From positions 1 to 64,000 of the forward strand of contig NZ_JAFBFG010000003.1 in NCBI RefSeq assembly GCF_016909155.1: a stretch of DNA of 64,000 nucleotides. The letters run 5' to 3'. Of the stretch, positions 52,725-60,245 are shown piece by piece. The stretch is from Chryseomicrobium aureum (GTDB lineage: Bacteria; Bacillota; Bacilli; Bacillales_A; Planococcaceae). The notes under the pieces are model-generated. The model was not told the DNA's origin. It ran no database searches and saw nothing but the letters and a program-made list of their open reading frames with translations. The position numbers were made by a program, and so were the translations under genes. The stretch's first letter is position 1; every line of letters starts with the position of its first letter.

Positions 52725-52843
52725 ACCAACATTAAAAGTTTACTATACCATGGCCCTCCCACTTCAAGAACAAAAAGTCCAGGAAATGATGAACCACCTA
52801 CTAAAAAACCAATTACGAACACTACCAATAAAAATAATTGCAC
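52706..52843 (-). CDS. Small hydrophobic ORF, 45 residues
   Basis: A GTG six bases after GAGGAG opens a 45-codon frame whose product starts MQLFLLVVFVIGFLVGG, a probable membrane helix (residues 2-18), followed by GGPWYSKLLMLVCFTGC. It overlaps the first 19 bases of the truncated MerR frame. The good ribosome site and hydrophobic composition argue for translation. It could be a real small membrane protein or the head of a longer gene cut by the deletion that removed the MerR start. Confidence 0.5.
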   Translation of the reverse strand: MQLFLLVVFVIGFLVGGSSFPGLFVLEVGGPWYSKLLMLVCFTGC

Positions 52844-52926
52844 AATAGAACTCCTCTGTTTGTGATGAAATAAATGTGTACTCTTATTCTACCGTGCGAT
52901 TTCTATCTAGACCAGTATTCATATAA

Positions 52927-53733
52927 TCAATAGACATCGTTTCTAATATGCGTCAGTGCTGGGATGTTTGTCCGTGCAGACTCAACGAGTTCCGATTTTA
53001 GGTCGGCAATCGTAACACCTTCTCCTTCGGAAGCCCTTGCCACCACTACTCCCCACGGATCGATAATCATACTATTACCAAAACACTCTTTCCCAGGATG
53101 ATACGTCCCGTGCTGACCCGCCGCAATTACATAGCATTGATTTTCAATAGCGCGGGCACGAAGAAGTGATTCCCAGTGAAGCATGCCCGTGTAACGTGTG
53201 AAAGCTGCGGGAACAAATAAAATCTTTGCCCCCTGTTTCACATACTGCCGGTAGAGTTCCGGAAAACGAAGGTCATAACAGATACTTAGGCCAGCTTTGC
53301 CAAAAGGAAGTTCCACAGTTTCAAGAGTTGATCCTGCCTCAAAAAAATCTGACTCTTTGTGTGTAGATACACCTGGAATATCAATATCGAACAAATGAAT
53401 CTTTCGGTAGCGCCTCGAAAGTTCTCCGTCCGGAAAAACAACATAACTTGTATTATAGGACTTCGTATCAGAATAGGTTTCGGTTATACTGCCGACATGA
53501 ATGAAAAGGTTCAACTCTTTTGCGAGCTGTTGAAACAACTGGGTTGTTTGCCCAGTAGGTATCTCTTCTGCTGAATGAATCTTTTCAGCATCTTGCCCTA
53601 AGAAATTGCAATTTTCGGGAAGAGATACGAGTTCTGCTCCAGCGGTTGCTGCTTCTCGAATGAATCTCTCAATTTTTTTTAAATTGTGTTGTTTATCTTG
53701 TCTCGAATTCAATTGGATGACTGCTACTTTCAC
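52927..53733 (-). CDS. Carbon-nitrogen hydrolase, Nit family
   Basis: The 268-residue nitrilase-superfamily amidase shows the complete Glu-Lys-Cys triad: glutamate in LPENCNF (about residue 40), lysine in RYRKIHLFD (about 112) and cysteine in SICYDLRFPELYR (about 151). Closest in pattern are Nit1/Nit2-like omega-amidases and deaminated-glutathione amidases (metabolite repair). I prefer the GTG at 53733, giving MKVAVIQLNS, after AAAGG; an ATG six codons upstream is possible. Monocistronic. Confidence 0.88.
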   Translation of the reverse strand: MKVAVIQLNSRQDKQHNLKKIERFIREAATAGAELVSLPENCNFLGQDAEKIHSAEEIPTGQTTQLFQQLAKELNLFIHVGSITETYSDTKSYNTSYVVFPDGELSRRYRKIHLFDIDIPGVSTHKESDFFEAGSTLETVELPFGKAGLSICYDLRFPELYRQYVKQGAKILFVPAAFTRYTGMLHWESLLRARAIENQCYVIAAGQHGTYHPGKECFGNSMIIDPWGVVVARASEGEGVTIADLKSELVESARTNIPALTHIRNDVY

Positions 53734-53770
53734 CAACTCACACCTTTCCATTCTATTTCGTCACACTATG

Positions 53771-53807
53771 CCATCGGTCGAGGGGTTCGAATCTCTCCAG
53801 GGTCGTA
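53771..53807 (+). other. tRNA T-arm-like fragment
   Basis: GAGGGGTTCGAATCTCTCC contains the universal TTCGAAT loop with an imperfect flanking stem, followed by CAGGGTCG like a 3' acceptor strand. No D-arm, anticodon arm, matching 5' acceptor strand or CCA was found. It is not a functional tRNA; it may be a tRNA 3' remnant such as a used attachment site, or chance. Confidence 0.3.
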
Positions 53808-53813
53808 ATTCTA

Positions 53814-54047
53814 TTACAGCTTATCTTGGTTTCTCTGATAAGGCTCTGCTATTTCGATTGATTCTTCATACGGCGTTGAATGTCGCGTGTCTTCAAGCGG
53901 AAATTTTTGATCCACATCGGGTTTGATGCCCATCGTGAACTCATCGACAGGTGAGAACGTGCTTGGTGGAACAGATTTTTTGATAAGAACTTTGTACAAA
54001 ATATAACCGACTAGTCCAAATACTACGAGTGCATAGATAGCGCCCAT
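53814..54047 (-). CDS. Small single-pass membrane protein
   Basis: The 77-residue protein has an N-terminal membrane helix (about 3-22, IYALVVFGLVGYILYKVLI) and a charged cytoplasmic tail with Pro, Asp and Glu. AAGGGGAGAAGG precedes the ATG. No family recognised. The tail pattern FTMGIKPDVDQK could be a conserved contact segment but is not known to me. Confidence 0.65.
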   Translation of the reverse strand: MGAIYALVVFGLVGYILYKVLIKKSVPPSTFSPVDEFTMGIKPDVDQKFPLEDTRHSTPYEESIEIAEPYQRNQDKL

Positions 54048-54098
54048 TTGCCTTCTCCCCTTTACAGAATATGGTGCTTTAAGTTTATCATATTTGCT

Positions 54099-54260
54099 TT
54101 ATGAAATAACCCCTGGGGTTGTCTCACATACCGGAATACTCATCACTGTCAGCTGTAAATAATGGCCCGTCCATATCATGGTTCGAAACGTCTTATTCTC
54201 AAGAGTGGCTTCTTCAATGTTTAACACAAGTGGCTCAGGACATGAGTTATAATGGTGCAT
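54099..54260 (-). pseudogene. Remnant of a cupin (mannose-6-phosphate isomerase-like) gene
   Basis: The 53-codon frame begins MHHYNSCPEPLVLNIEEATL and continues ENKTFRTMIWTGHYLQLTVMSI. This is the start of a family of about 110-130-residue cupins in which that segment is followed by the metal-binding histidine motif. Here the frame runs straight into the palindromic repeat and stops after VCETTPGVIS, so the cupin core is gone. AAAGGA lies seven bases before the ATG. It was probably cut by a deletion or rearrangement at the repeat. Confidence 0.7.
54103..54127. repeat. GAGACAACC-type palindromic element
   Basis: AACCCC-T-GGGGTTGTCTCAC, with one half altered to GAAATAACCCC. It contains the last codons and lies at the truncation point of the cupin remnant. 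Confidence 0.7.
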
Positions 54261-54388
54261 CAAGTCATTCCTTTCATGTATCATTAGTGTAGTGTATGCA
54301 GATGCATAGTTTGTGTCAGGGCACTTGCAACATTTCACGGATTTCGTCGTCTAAATTTCACATCACGAAAAAGGAAGGTGCTTGTGTT

Positions 54389-55060
54389 ATGAATGAAAAC
54401 TTGGAGTCTACTCTTGACGCGCTTTCCACAATTCAAATAACAGCCAACCCAAATAATGAGCCTGTTACAGTTCTTGGATTCGCTGAGGGCATGCGATGCA
54501 TTGGCGTGGGAACAGACGCAGCTGTCTTTCATTCTTCTGAGACACCGGAATATGCGTTTAAAGTGTATGCGAACGAAAAGAGGGAAAAAATCGCTGTGGA
54601 AGCTGAGGTCTATAAACAACTTGGCGATTCTCCGTATTTTCCGACGTGCTACGCCGCCACTGCCTCTGTCTTAATAGTAAGTTATGAACCAGGCATCACG
54701 TTTTTTGACTGTATTCTGCAAGGTATTTCGATTCCTAAAGAAGCAGTTGAGGATGTAGAGAAGGCACGAGAGTATGTTCGGAGCAAAGGTCTAAACCCTC
54801 GAGATATCCATCTTAAAAATGTTTTATTACAAGACGGCCGCGCAAAAATAATTGATGTATCGGAGTATGTGCTACCTGGTAATGACAATCGGTGGGAAGA
54901 TTTGAAGCGTGGTTATGAAGACTATTATCATCTTTTTGAGGGCCGTGCAGTGCCGTTTTGGATGGTAGAGACGGTTCGAAAATGGTACAACAACCGTTCT
55001 GAAGGGTTTTCATATGAGGACTTTGCGAACAAAGTAATGCGATTTTTTATCAAAAAATAA
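54389..55060 (+). CDS. YrzF/YbdM-like serine/threonine kinase family protein
   Basis: The 223-residue compact kinase-fold protein has a glycine-loop-like VGTDAAVFHS, AFKVYANEKREK with the ATP-site lysine, a catalytic loop NPRDIHLKNVLL (about residues 143-154) and a metal motif in IIDVSEYV where DFG reads DVS. The C-terminal GYEDYYHLFEG and VRKWYNN match the small B. subtilis kinases YrzF and YbdM. The substrate is unknown. The ATG at 54389 has GGAAGG about ten bases upstream; a longer frame to the left overlaps the cupin remnant on the other strand and is unlikely. Confidence 0.82.
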   Translation: MNENLESTLDALSTIQITANPNNEPVTVLGFAEGMRCIGVGTDAAVFHSSETPEYAFKVYANEKREKIAVEAEVYKQLGDSPYFPTCYAATASVLIVSYEPGITFFDCILQGISIPKEAVEDVEKAREYVRSKGLNPRDIHLKNVLLQDGRAKIIDVSEYVLPGNDNRWEDLKRGYEDYYHLFEGRAVPFWMVETVRKWYNNRSEGFSYEDFANKVMRFFIKK

Positions 55061-55071
55061 GTGTAGTAGAG

Positions 55072-55104
55072 CCTTCCATCTCGAACTTTGATGGAAGGTT
55101 TTTT
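55072..55104 (+). terminator. Terminator of the kinase gene
   Basis: CCTTCCATC (55072-55080) and GATGGAAGG (55090-55098) form a perfect 9-bp stem with a nine-base loop, followed by six T. Confidence 0.92.
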
Positions 55105-55124
55105 CATTCATATAAAAAAGCATA

Positions 55125-55154
55125 GTGACAGTTAATTCAGCCTAGTGCTATACT
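55125..55154 (+). promoter_or_regulatory. Promoter of the cobalamin-regulated operon
   Basis: GTGACA (55125-55130), 18 bases and TATACT (55149-55154) match sigma-A boxes. The transcript would begin about 25 bases upstream of the riboswitch. Confidence 0.65.
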
Positions 55155-55184
55155 TATCCTCGAGTTACTAATTCAATATTTTGT

Positions 55185-55346
55185 GGATGTTTTGTTCAGG
55201 TACTACAACATGTAGTTTAAAAGGGAAGTTAGTGAAAATCTAACGCTGTCCCCGCAACTGTGATGCTGACGAAAGCTCAATAACCACTGTGCACGTGCAT
55301 GGGAAGGGAGCCAGAGGATGACGCAAGCCAGAAGACCTGCCGAACA
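55185..55346 (+). promoter_or_regulatory. Cobalamin (B12) riboswitch
   Basis: The landmarks of the adenosylcobalamin riboswitch occur in order: AAAAGGGAAGTTAGTGAAAATC, CGCTGTCCCCGCAACTGT (B12 box core), CCACTG, GGGAAGG and GACGCAAGCCAGAAGACCTGCC split around 55318-55342. A terminator hairpin lies about 80 bases downstream. When cobalamin is plentiful the downstream adenosyltransferase-like gene and btuF should be shut off. Confidence 0.95.
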
Positions 55347-55426
55347 AAACCGATTCAGACGTTTCTTCGGGGATTGGGAAATGGAGACTTTCTTCATTTC
55401 TTTTTTGTGAAACGTTTCCATTTCTC

Positions 55427-55454
55427 AGCTGTCTCTTCGGAGGCAGCTTTTTTG
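55427..55454 (+). terminator. Riboswitch-controlled terminator
   Basis: AGCTGTCTC-TTCG-GAGGCAGCT is a 9-bp stem (one G-T pair) with tetraloop, followed by six T, between the riboswitch and the first gene. Two other short inverted segments upstream (GAAATGG / CCATTTC) could take part in an antiterminator. Confidence 0.88.
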
Positions 55455-55492
55455 TTTATAAGGAACGTCTACCCAAAATGGAAAGGAGATTT

Positions 55493-56023
55493 ATGACCAA
55501 AACTACATCAAAAGCCCGCTACTCGTGCTATCCATTTATGCGTGAAAAGAGCTGCCTTGTTGATTACGAGATTCGTACAGACTCTCTGACAACTCGAATT
55601 GGGGAGGCTCTTGCTAGTCTTCGCATTGAAAAACAACGCGAGGAAATCGCAATTTTAGAACGCCTCCAACCGCTTGCCTACCACCTGAACGGATCAGTTC
55701 GAGGTCGCATGGCTATCACCGAACAAGACCTTGCGTGGTTGGATGACATTTATGATCGGTATATCACACGTCGTGATGACTGGAAGAACTTCTACCTTCC
55801 ACAAGGTACACAGGGTGCCGCGCTGCTTCATGTTTGCAGAAGTGAAGCAAAAAAGTCCTATCGTGCATTGCATATGGTGTCACAAGAACGTCCTGTCGAT
55901 GAATTGTTATTTTCCTTTCTTGGATTACTCGCGAACGTCTTCTTCGTGCTAGCCGTCGCCGTAAACCAGAACCAAGGAATCGAAGAAATCGTCTTTCACT
56001 CAAAATCATATGGAAAAGGATGA
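55493..56023 (+). CDS. Divergent PduO-type cobalamin adenosyltransferase-like protein
   Basis: The 176-residue protein has a helical-bundle pattern that matches PduO-type ATP:cob(I)alamin adenosyltransferases in the C-terminal half: FYLPQGTQGAALLHVCRSEAKKSYRAL corresponds to the FxLPGG-x-LHxARxxxRRAER segment, and LLANVFFVLAVAVNQNQG to the LNRLSDLLFVLAR-N end. The usual N-terminal ATP-binding stretch with G-D-x-G-x-T is absent, and RRAER is altered, so catalysis is doubtful. Position behind a B12 riboswitch and before btuF fits a cobalamin role. The ATG at 55493 follows AAAGGAG. Confidence 0.72.
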   Translation: MTKTTSKARYSCYPFMREKSCLVDYEIRTDSLTTRIGEALASLRIEKQREEIAILERLQPLAYHLNGSVRGRMAITEQDLAWLDDIYDRYITRRDDWKNFYLPQGTQGAALLHVCRSEAKKSYRALHMVSQERPVDELLFSFLGLLANVFFVLAVAVNQNQGIEEIVFHSKSYGKG

Positions 56024-56967
56024 ATACTCACATGAAAAAATGGCTTTCTGCAGCAGCATTTCTCACACTTGTTTTAGCTGGCTGCCAACAACAAGCTTCA
56101 GATGCAACTGAAACACCAAACGAACAAACAGAGGAAACTACTGAATACACCGTGACAGATGACCGTGGCGAAGATATTATACTTCCAGAAGTACCTGAAA
56201 CCATCGTCTCTCTTCAACCAAGTAATACAGAAATCCTTTTTGACCTAGGAGTTGGTGAAAAAGTGATTGGTGTAACGGAGTTTGATACATACCCGGAAGA
56301 AGCAGCAGACATCGAGCGCATCTCCGACTCGATGACGATTAATGCCGAGCGCATCATTGAAATGGATCCAGACGTTGTCATTGCGTATACAATTGGCGAT
56401 GACTTGCAAATCGCTCCACTCGAAGAAGCAGGCATTCCAGTGGTTGTTATCGAAACCGCTTCTACTTTTGAAGATGTTTACGGAGACATCGAACAAATTG
56501 CAACTGTAGTGGGCGCTGAAGAACGTGGTGAAGAATTAATAGAAGAAATCAAAGCACAAATTGCAGGCGTGAAAAAAAAAGTAGCAACCCTCGACACACC
56601 AAAACGCGTGTACTTTGAAATTTCTCCTGCTCCAGATATCTGGTCAACTGGAGAAGGTTCATTCCAACAAGAGATTTTAAAAGCTGCTGGAATTGAAAAC
56701 ATCTTTGCAGATCAAACTGGCTGGTTCAATGTCTCGAGCGAAAGTATTATTGAAAAAGATCCAGAAGTTATTTTGACGACGGTCAACTATGTGGACGACC
56801 CAATTGGTGAATTGATGAGTCGCCCAGCATGGGAATCTATCACTGCTGTAAAGAACGAAGCCATCTATCAAGTAGATAGCGATATTATGAGTCGCCCTGC
56901 AACTCGGATCGGTGAGGCTGTTGAGCTTGCTGCCCAAACGGTGTATCCAGAGTTGTTTGCGCAATAA
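56020..56967 (+). CDS. btuF: BtuF-like cobalamin/cobinamide-binding lipoprotein
   Basis: The 315-residue class III substrate-binding lipoprotein has a signal peptide with lipobox LAGC and domains typical of BtuF/FepB proteins (RIVSL-type segment IVSLQPSNTEILFDLGVGEKVIGVTEF, given as landmark; FEISPAPDIWSTGEGSF). The B12 riboswitch points to cobalamin or cobinamide as ligand. The ATG overlaps the stop of the preceding gene (ATGA); an ATG at 56032 also works. No BtuC permease or BtuD ATPase is adjacent, so the partners must be elsewhere. Its last 83 bases overlap the convergent nucleotidase gene. Confidence 0.88.
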   Translation: MNTHMKKWLSAAAFLTLVLAGCQQQASDATETPNEQTEETTEYTVTDDRGEDIILPEVPETIVSLQPSNTEILFDLGVGEKVIGVTEFDTYPEEAADIERISDSMTINAERIIEMDPDVVIAYTIGDDLQIAPLEEAGIPVVVIETASTFEDVYGDIEQIATVVGAEERGEELIEEIKAQIAGVKKKVATLDTPKRVYFEISPAPDIWSTGEGSFQQEILKAAGIENIFADQTGWFNVSSESIIEKDPEVILTTVNYVDDPIGELMSRPAWESITAVKNEAIYQVDSDIMSRPATRIGEAVELAAQTVYPELFAQ

Positions 56968-58336
56968 AATCAAGTAAGATTTCCGGAATCGTACGGTTCG
57001 TTGATCGAACTACCTGAGCAGTTGTATATAGAGGAAAATCATAGCCAGTTAGACGATAGCGACTGATGGCGACTTCAAAGCGCTCATCACCAAAAACATC
57101 TCGCCCTCCAATTTGGAGCTGTGTGATACGTTTGCTAACAGGACGTGTGATATCTACCGTATAATCGATTCCACCCCACACATCGTGTACATACGGAGCG
57201 GGTGCTAGTTCTCTGATTTCAGATGAAAAACAGGGCACACCCGTTTTTGGATGAACAGTAAATACAGCGGCACTTTCTTCAAGTAAAGTTTTGACCTGAC
57301 TTCCCGTCAATTCGATGATCTGGAGAGGTGCTGCATGTGGTGTGTGACGCAAGACATCCCTGCGCGTAATAGAACCAAAGAACCCGCCATTTTCTAGATA
57401 GGGCATTTCAAATACGGTCAACTGAGCACCTGTCGCTAGTTGAAAGACTTCATGCATCAAGTCATGAAATCTGTGCCTATGCAGTCTGGATGAAAGCATT
57501 CCGGAAAACCGAGTATCCTGTGGCCACTCGGCAATGACTGTATCAAGCCATTCATCTGCTTCCGTCGGCTCGTTCAAGTTGTTTTCAATTGTACGAAACG
57601 CACTGGAGAACTGATTCGATGCAGTTTCTGTGTCAATCATCACTTCGGTATAGCCAATTGCGTGAGATCCCGGTTGAACAATGTGTACACCATTGACCTC
57701 AGTATTCATTCGCAGATGCTGATGACCTGTGATCAATAGATCAATTTCAGGGAAAGCGTGCGCGATTCGGAGCGCCTCATTTTCACTCTCAGCACCGTGA
57801 AATGGCCAGTCACTATCTGGATCTCGTTCAAAACCACCGTGATAGCTAACGATTAGTAGATCAGGTGACTCACTAGCTAAAATAGAAGGTATCCATTTTT
57901 TCAAAGCTTCCACCGGGTTACGAATGTCAAGGTGACTAAGCTCACTAGTCTCGTCCCACTCCCGAATAAGTGGCGTCGTTAGTCCAATAATCACGAGTTT
58001 TATCCCTTTGATATGTTTGACTACATAGGGTATAAAGCCAGATACGTTGGCACAAATCCACTCATAGGGCATATCATTTTGTGCTGTTTTGAATGTTCGA
58101 TAGGAATGTGTGAATTCATGATTTCCAGGAACAGCAACAGAAATCAATTCTTTTGCTAGATCCAAAATTGGTGGCCGTTTCTTCATCATCTCGTAATAAA
58201 AAGCTTCCGGACTTCCATAGAAAAAGTCTCCATTGTCGATAATGAGATCCGGTTGTTTTTCTTCCAGTTCATGGGCAAGACGCTTAAACTGTCGCTCTTC
58301 ACCATGTACATCACTAATCACTGCAATCTTGATCAT
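56885..58336 (-). CDS. yunD: YunD-like 5'-nucleotidase / metallophosphatase
   Basis: The 483-residue protein has an N-terminal calcineurin-type metallophosphatase domain (about 1-245: ISDVHGE, DNGDFFYGS, PGNHEF, SYHGGFE, TGHQHL) and a C-terminal 5'-nucleotidase domain (about 280-460). No signal peptide is present, so it acts inside the cell, unlike UshA. Likely substrates are nucleotides or similar phosphoesters. The ATG at 58336 follows AGAGGTG by five bases. Its final 27 codons are antisense to the end of btuF. Confidence 0.88.
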   Translation of the reverse strand: MIKIAVISDVHGEERQFKRLAHELEEKQPDLIIDNGDFFYGSPEAFYYEMMKKRPPILDLAKELISVAVPGNHEFTHSYRTFKTAQNDMPYEWICANVSGFIPYVVKHIKGIKLVIIGLTTPLIREWDETSELSHLDIRNPVEALKKWIPSILASESPDLLIVSYHGGFERDPDSDWPFHGAESENEALRIAHAFPEIDLLITGHQHLRMNTEVNGVHIVQPGSHAIGYTEVMIDTETASNQFSSAFRTIENNLNEPTEADEWLDTVIAEWPQDTRFSGMLSSRLHRHRFHDLMHEVFQLATGAQLTVFEMPYLENGGFFGSITRRDVLRHTPHAAPLQIIELTGSQVKTLLEESAAVFTVHPKTGVPCFSSEIRELAPAPYVHDVWGGIDYTVDITRPVSKRITQLQIGGRDVFGDERFEVAISRYRLTGYDFPLYTTAQVVRSTNRTIPEILLDFIAQTTLDTPFGQQAQQPHRSELQGDS

Positions 58337-58385
58337 TTCAACACCTCTTTGACGAGTAGTATACAAAACCACAGGAGGAATCTCT

Positions 58386-58964
58386 ATGCTTATTTTTGTT
58401 TCAGGCGGCGCACGCAGTGGAAAAAGTCAGTTTGCAGAAAAACTGGCCACTTCCCTCATAACCACCTATCCCCCTCTTTATATCGCTTCTGGACAAGCAA
58501 CCGACTCCGAGATGATGGAACGCATTCAACATCACCAGCGGCTCCGAACGTCAAGTGGGGTCGCATGGGAAACTATCGAAGTCCGCGATGCCCTCACGCC
58601 ACTCGAGCGACCGTTTCCAACTGAACAGCCGATTTTGTGGGATTGCTTGACGACATGGCTCGGCAATTTTTGGTTTGAGAATGTCGACAAAATAACACTA
58701 GTTGCTTCATTGAAACAACAAATTTCGATGTGGAAAAAGACTGGGACCCCTGTCATTTTAGTGTCGAACGAGGTATTTGACGAGCCCACATCCGTATACC
58801 CGGAGACGGAGGAATACAGAAAGTGGCTCGGCGAACTTCATCAATGGATTGTAGCCGAGTCAGATTGCAGCATAGAAGTGACGTTTGGAATCCCAAAGGT
58901 CTGGAAGGAGCCTCAAGATGAAAGAACTACTCAGTGGCTTGCCACTTGCCTTACAGTTTTTTAG
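58386..58964 (+). CDS. cobU: CobU, adenosylcobinamide kinase / phosphate guanylyltransferase
   Basis: The 192-residue bifunctional enzyme of the nucleotide-loop pathway has an intact P-loop (FVSGGARSGKSQ, residues 4-15), the histidine region ERIQHHQRLR that accepts GMP, DCLTTWLGN and ILVSNEVFDEP. The typical C-terminal pattern is present but loosely conserved. It converts adenosylcobinamide to its GDP derivative. AGGAGG precedes the ATG. It heads cobU-cobS-cobC and overlaps cobS. Confidence 0.9.
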   Translation: MLIFVSGGARSGKSQFAEKLATSLITTYPPLYIASGQATDSEMMERIQHHQRLRTSSGVAWETIEVRDALTPLERPFPTEQPILWDCLTTWLGNFWFENVDKITLVASLKQQISMWKKTGTPVILVSNEVFDEPTSVYPETEEYRKWLGELHQWIVAESDCSIEVTFGIPKVWKEPQDERTTQWLATCLTVF

Positions 58965-59664
58965 TAGCGTTCCTGTTAAAGCCACCTTGCCGATGACAAA
59001 ACGGTCCATCACTTCAATGTTCGCCGTTTTTCCTCTCATCGGATTACTTGAAGGAACACTTCTTTTCGGACTTTATACACTCTTATCGAATGAGTTTCAT
59101 GTCGTACTCCTTGCAGCTTTATTGGTTGCAGCACATCTTGCCTTTACAGGTGGTCTCCATTTAGATGGTCTGACAGATACTGCAGACGCTTATTTTTCTT
59201 ATAAAGACCAGGCAAAACGTCAGGAAATATTAAAAGACCCTCGTGTGGGAGCGTTTGGTGCGATGACAGTTGGCGTCTCTTTACTGATGCGGTTCGGAAT
59301 TTACGTGCAGTTGATAAGCTTAGAGCTTTCCATACTTTACTGGCTAGTGATTCCGATTTTAATTCGGTGTGGAATGGTGTTGTATTTAGTTGGAACAAAT
59401 CCATCTAAAGAACACGGCATGGCACATTTTTTTAGACAGCATTTCTCATTCCTTCCCCTGACATTTATCCAACTCTTTATTCTGGCTACTTTGATTGTAC
59501 TGCTTCCAGTTAGCAGTGGCCCTGTTGCGGTTCTTTTCATTGGGATTTGGTACTTCAAAATCTGGACGAGAAAGCATTTTGGAGGGGCATCCGGTGATAT
59601 GTGCGGAGCATTTATAGAAGGAGGCGAATTAGTCGTATGGCTCGTCTTATTGATCTTATTATAA
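58918..59664 (+). CDS. cobS: CobS, adenosylcobinamide-GDP ribazoletransferase
   Basis: The 248-residue membrane protein has about six helices and the catalytic segment GGLHLDGLTDTADAYF (about 75-90), then DPRVGAFGAMTV and GGASGDMCGA. It joins activated cobinamide to alpha-ribazole phosphate. The ATG at 58918 follows AAGGAG and lies inside cobU. Confidence 0.94.
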   Translation: MKELLSGLPLALQFFSSVPVKATLPMTKRSITSMFAVFPLIGLLEGTLLFGLYTLLSNEFHVVLLAALLVAAHLAFTGGLHLDGLTDTADAYFSYKDQAKRQEILKDPRVGAFGAMTVGVSLLMRFGIYVQLISLELSILYWLVIPILIRCGMVLYLVGTNPSKEHGMAHFFRQHFSFLPLTFIQLFILATLIVLLPVSSGPVAVLFIGIWYFKIWTRKHFGGASGDMCGAFIEGGELVVWLVLLILL

Positions 59665-60245
59665 TGCGACATCTACCAACTTATGGAAATCAACAAAAAC
59701 AGTATATCGGGTGGACAAATCAAGAAATTTTGGATGCAGAAGTTCCTCCACTCACTAATCAGGAGATTCAGGTCTATTCTAGCGACTTGATTCGATGCAT
59801 TCAAACCTCAACACTTTATTTTCCAAGAAGCACGGTACATACAGATGCAAGCTTCCGGGAGTTGCATTTTGGTGACTGGGAAGAAAAGACGTATGCAGAT
59901 TTGCAGTTCGATACAGCTTATAGAAACTGGATTGATCGACCACTTGAATCCACACCACCAAAGGGTGAATCGTTTAGCGAGTTTGAAACACGCGTACATC
60001 AAGCTTTGTTTAATTTACTAGACACTTCAGATAGTCCATTGATTTTAGTAGTCCACGGTGGTGTGATTCGATTAATAAAGTCTTGGTTTACTTTAACGCC
60101 CTTCCAGCAAGCAGCTGCAGGGCACAACACAGTTTTTCACTTCACATTAGAAAAAAAGGAGAGCTGGTCATGCATATCGTATTCGGAGGTGCCTATCACG
60201 GCAAGCGAGCCTTTGTTCACGCGTATCTTGAAAGAAACGATGTAA
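59637..60245 (+). CDS. cobC: CobC-like alpha-ribazole phosphatase
   Basis: The 202-residue histidine phosphatase has IIMRHLPTYGN (RHG-type motif with leucine), SSDLIRCIQTS, ELHFGDWEEKTY and VVHGGVIRLI. ELxFGxWEG-like patterns are typical of CobC, which removes phosphate in the last step of B12 assembly. It overlaps the end of cobS; GGAGG lies 12 bases before the chosen ATG, which is long. Confidence 0.87.
   Translation: MARLIDLIIMRHLPTYGNQQKQYIGWTNQEILDAEVPPLTNQEIQVYSSDLIRCIQTSTLYFPRSTVHTDASFRELHFGDWEEKTYADLQFDTAYRNWIDRPLESTPPKGESFSEFETRVHQALFNLLDTSDSPLILVVHGGVIRLIKSWFTLTPFQQAAAGHNTVFHFTLEKKESWSCISYSEVPITASEPLFTRILKETM

Noticed and set aside
53771-53807. Functional tRNA gene
   Set aside because: Only the T-arm and a possible acceptor tail are visible; the D-arm, anticodon arm and 5' acceptor are absent and one stem pair is A-C.
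55361-55425. Coding sequence in the B12 leader
   Set aside because: The region between riboswitch and terminator has stops in all frames within short distance and is explained by alternative RNA folding.
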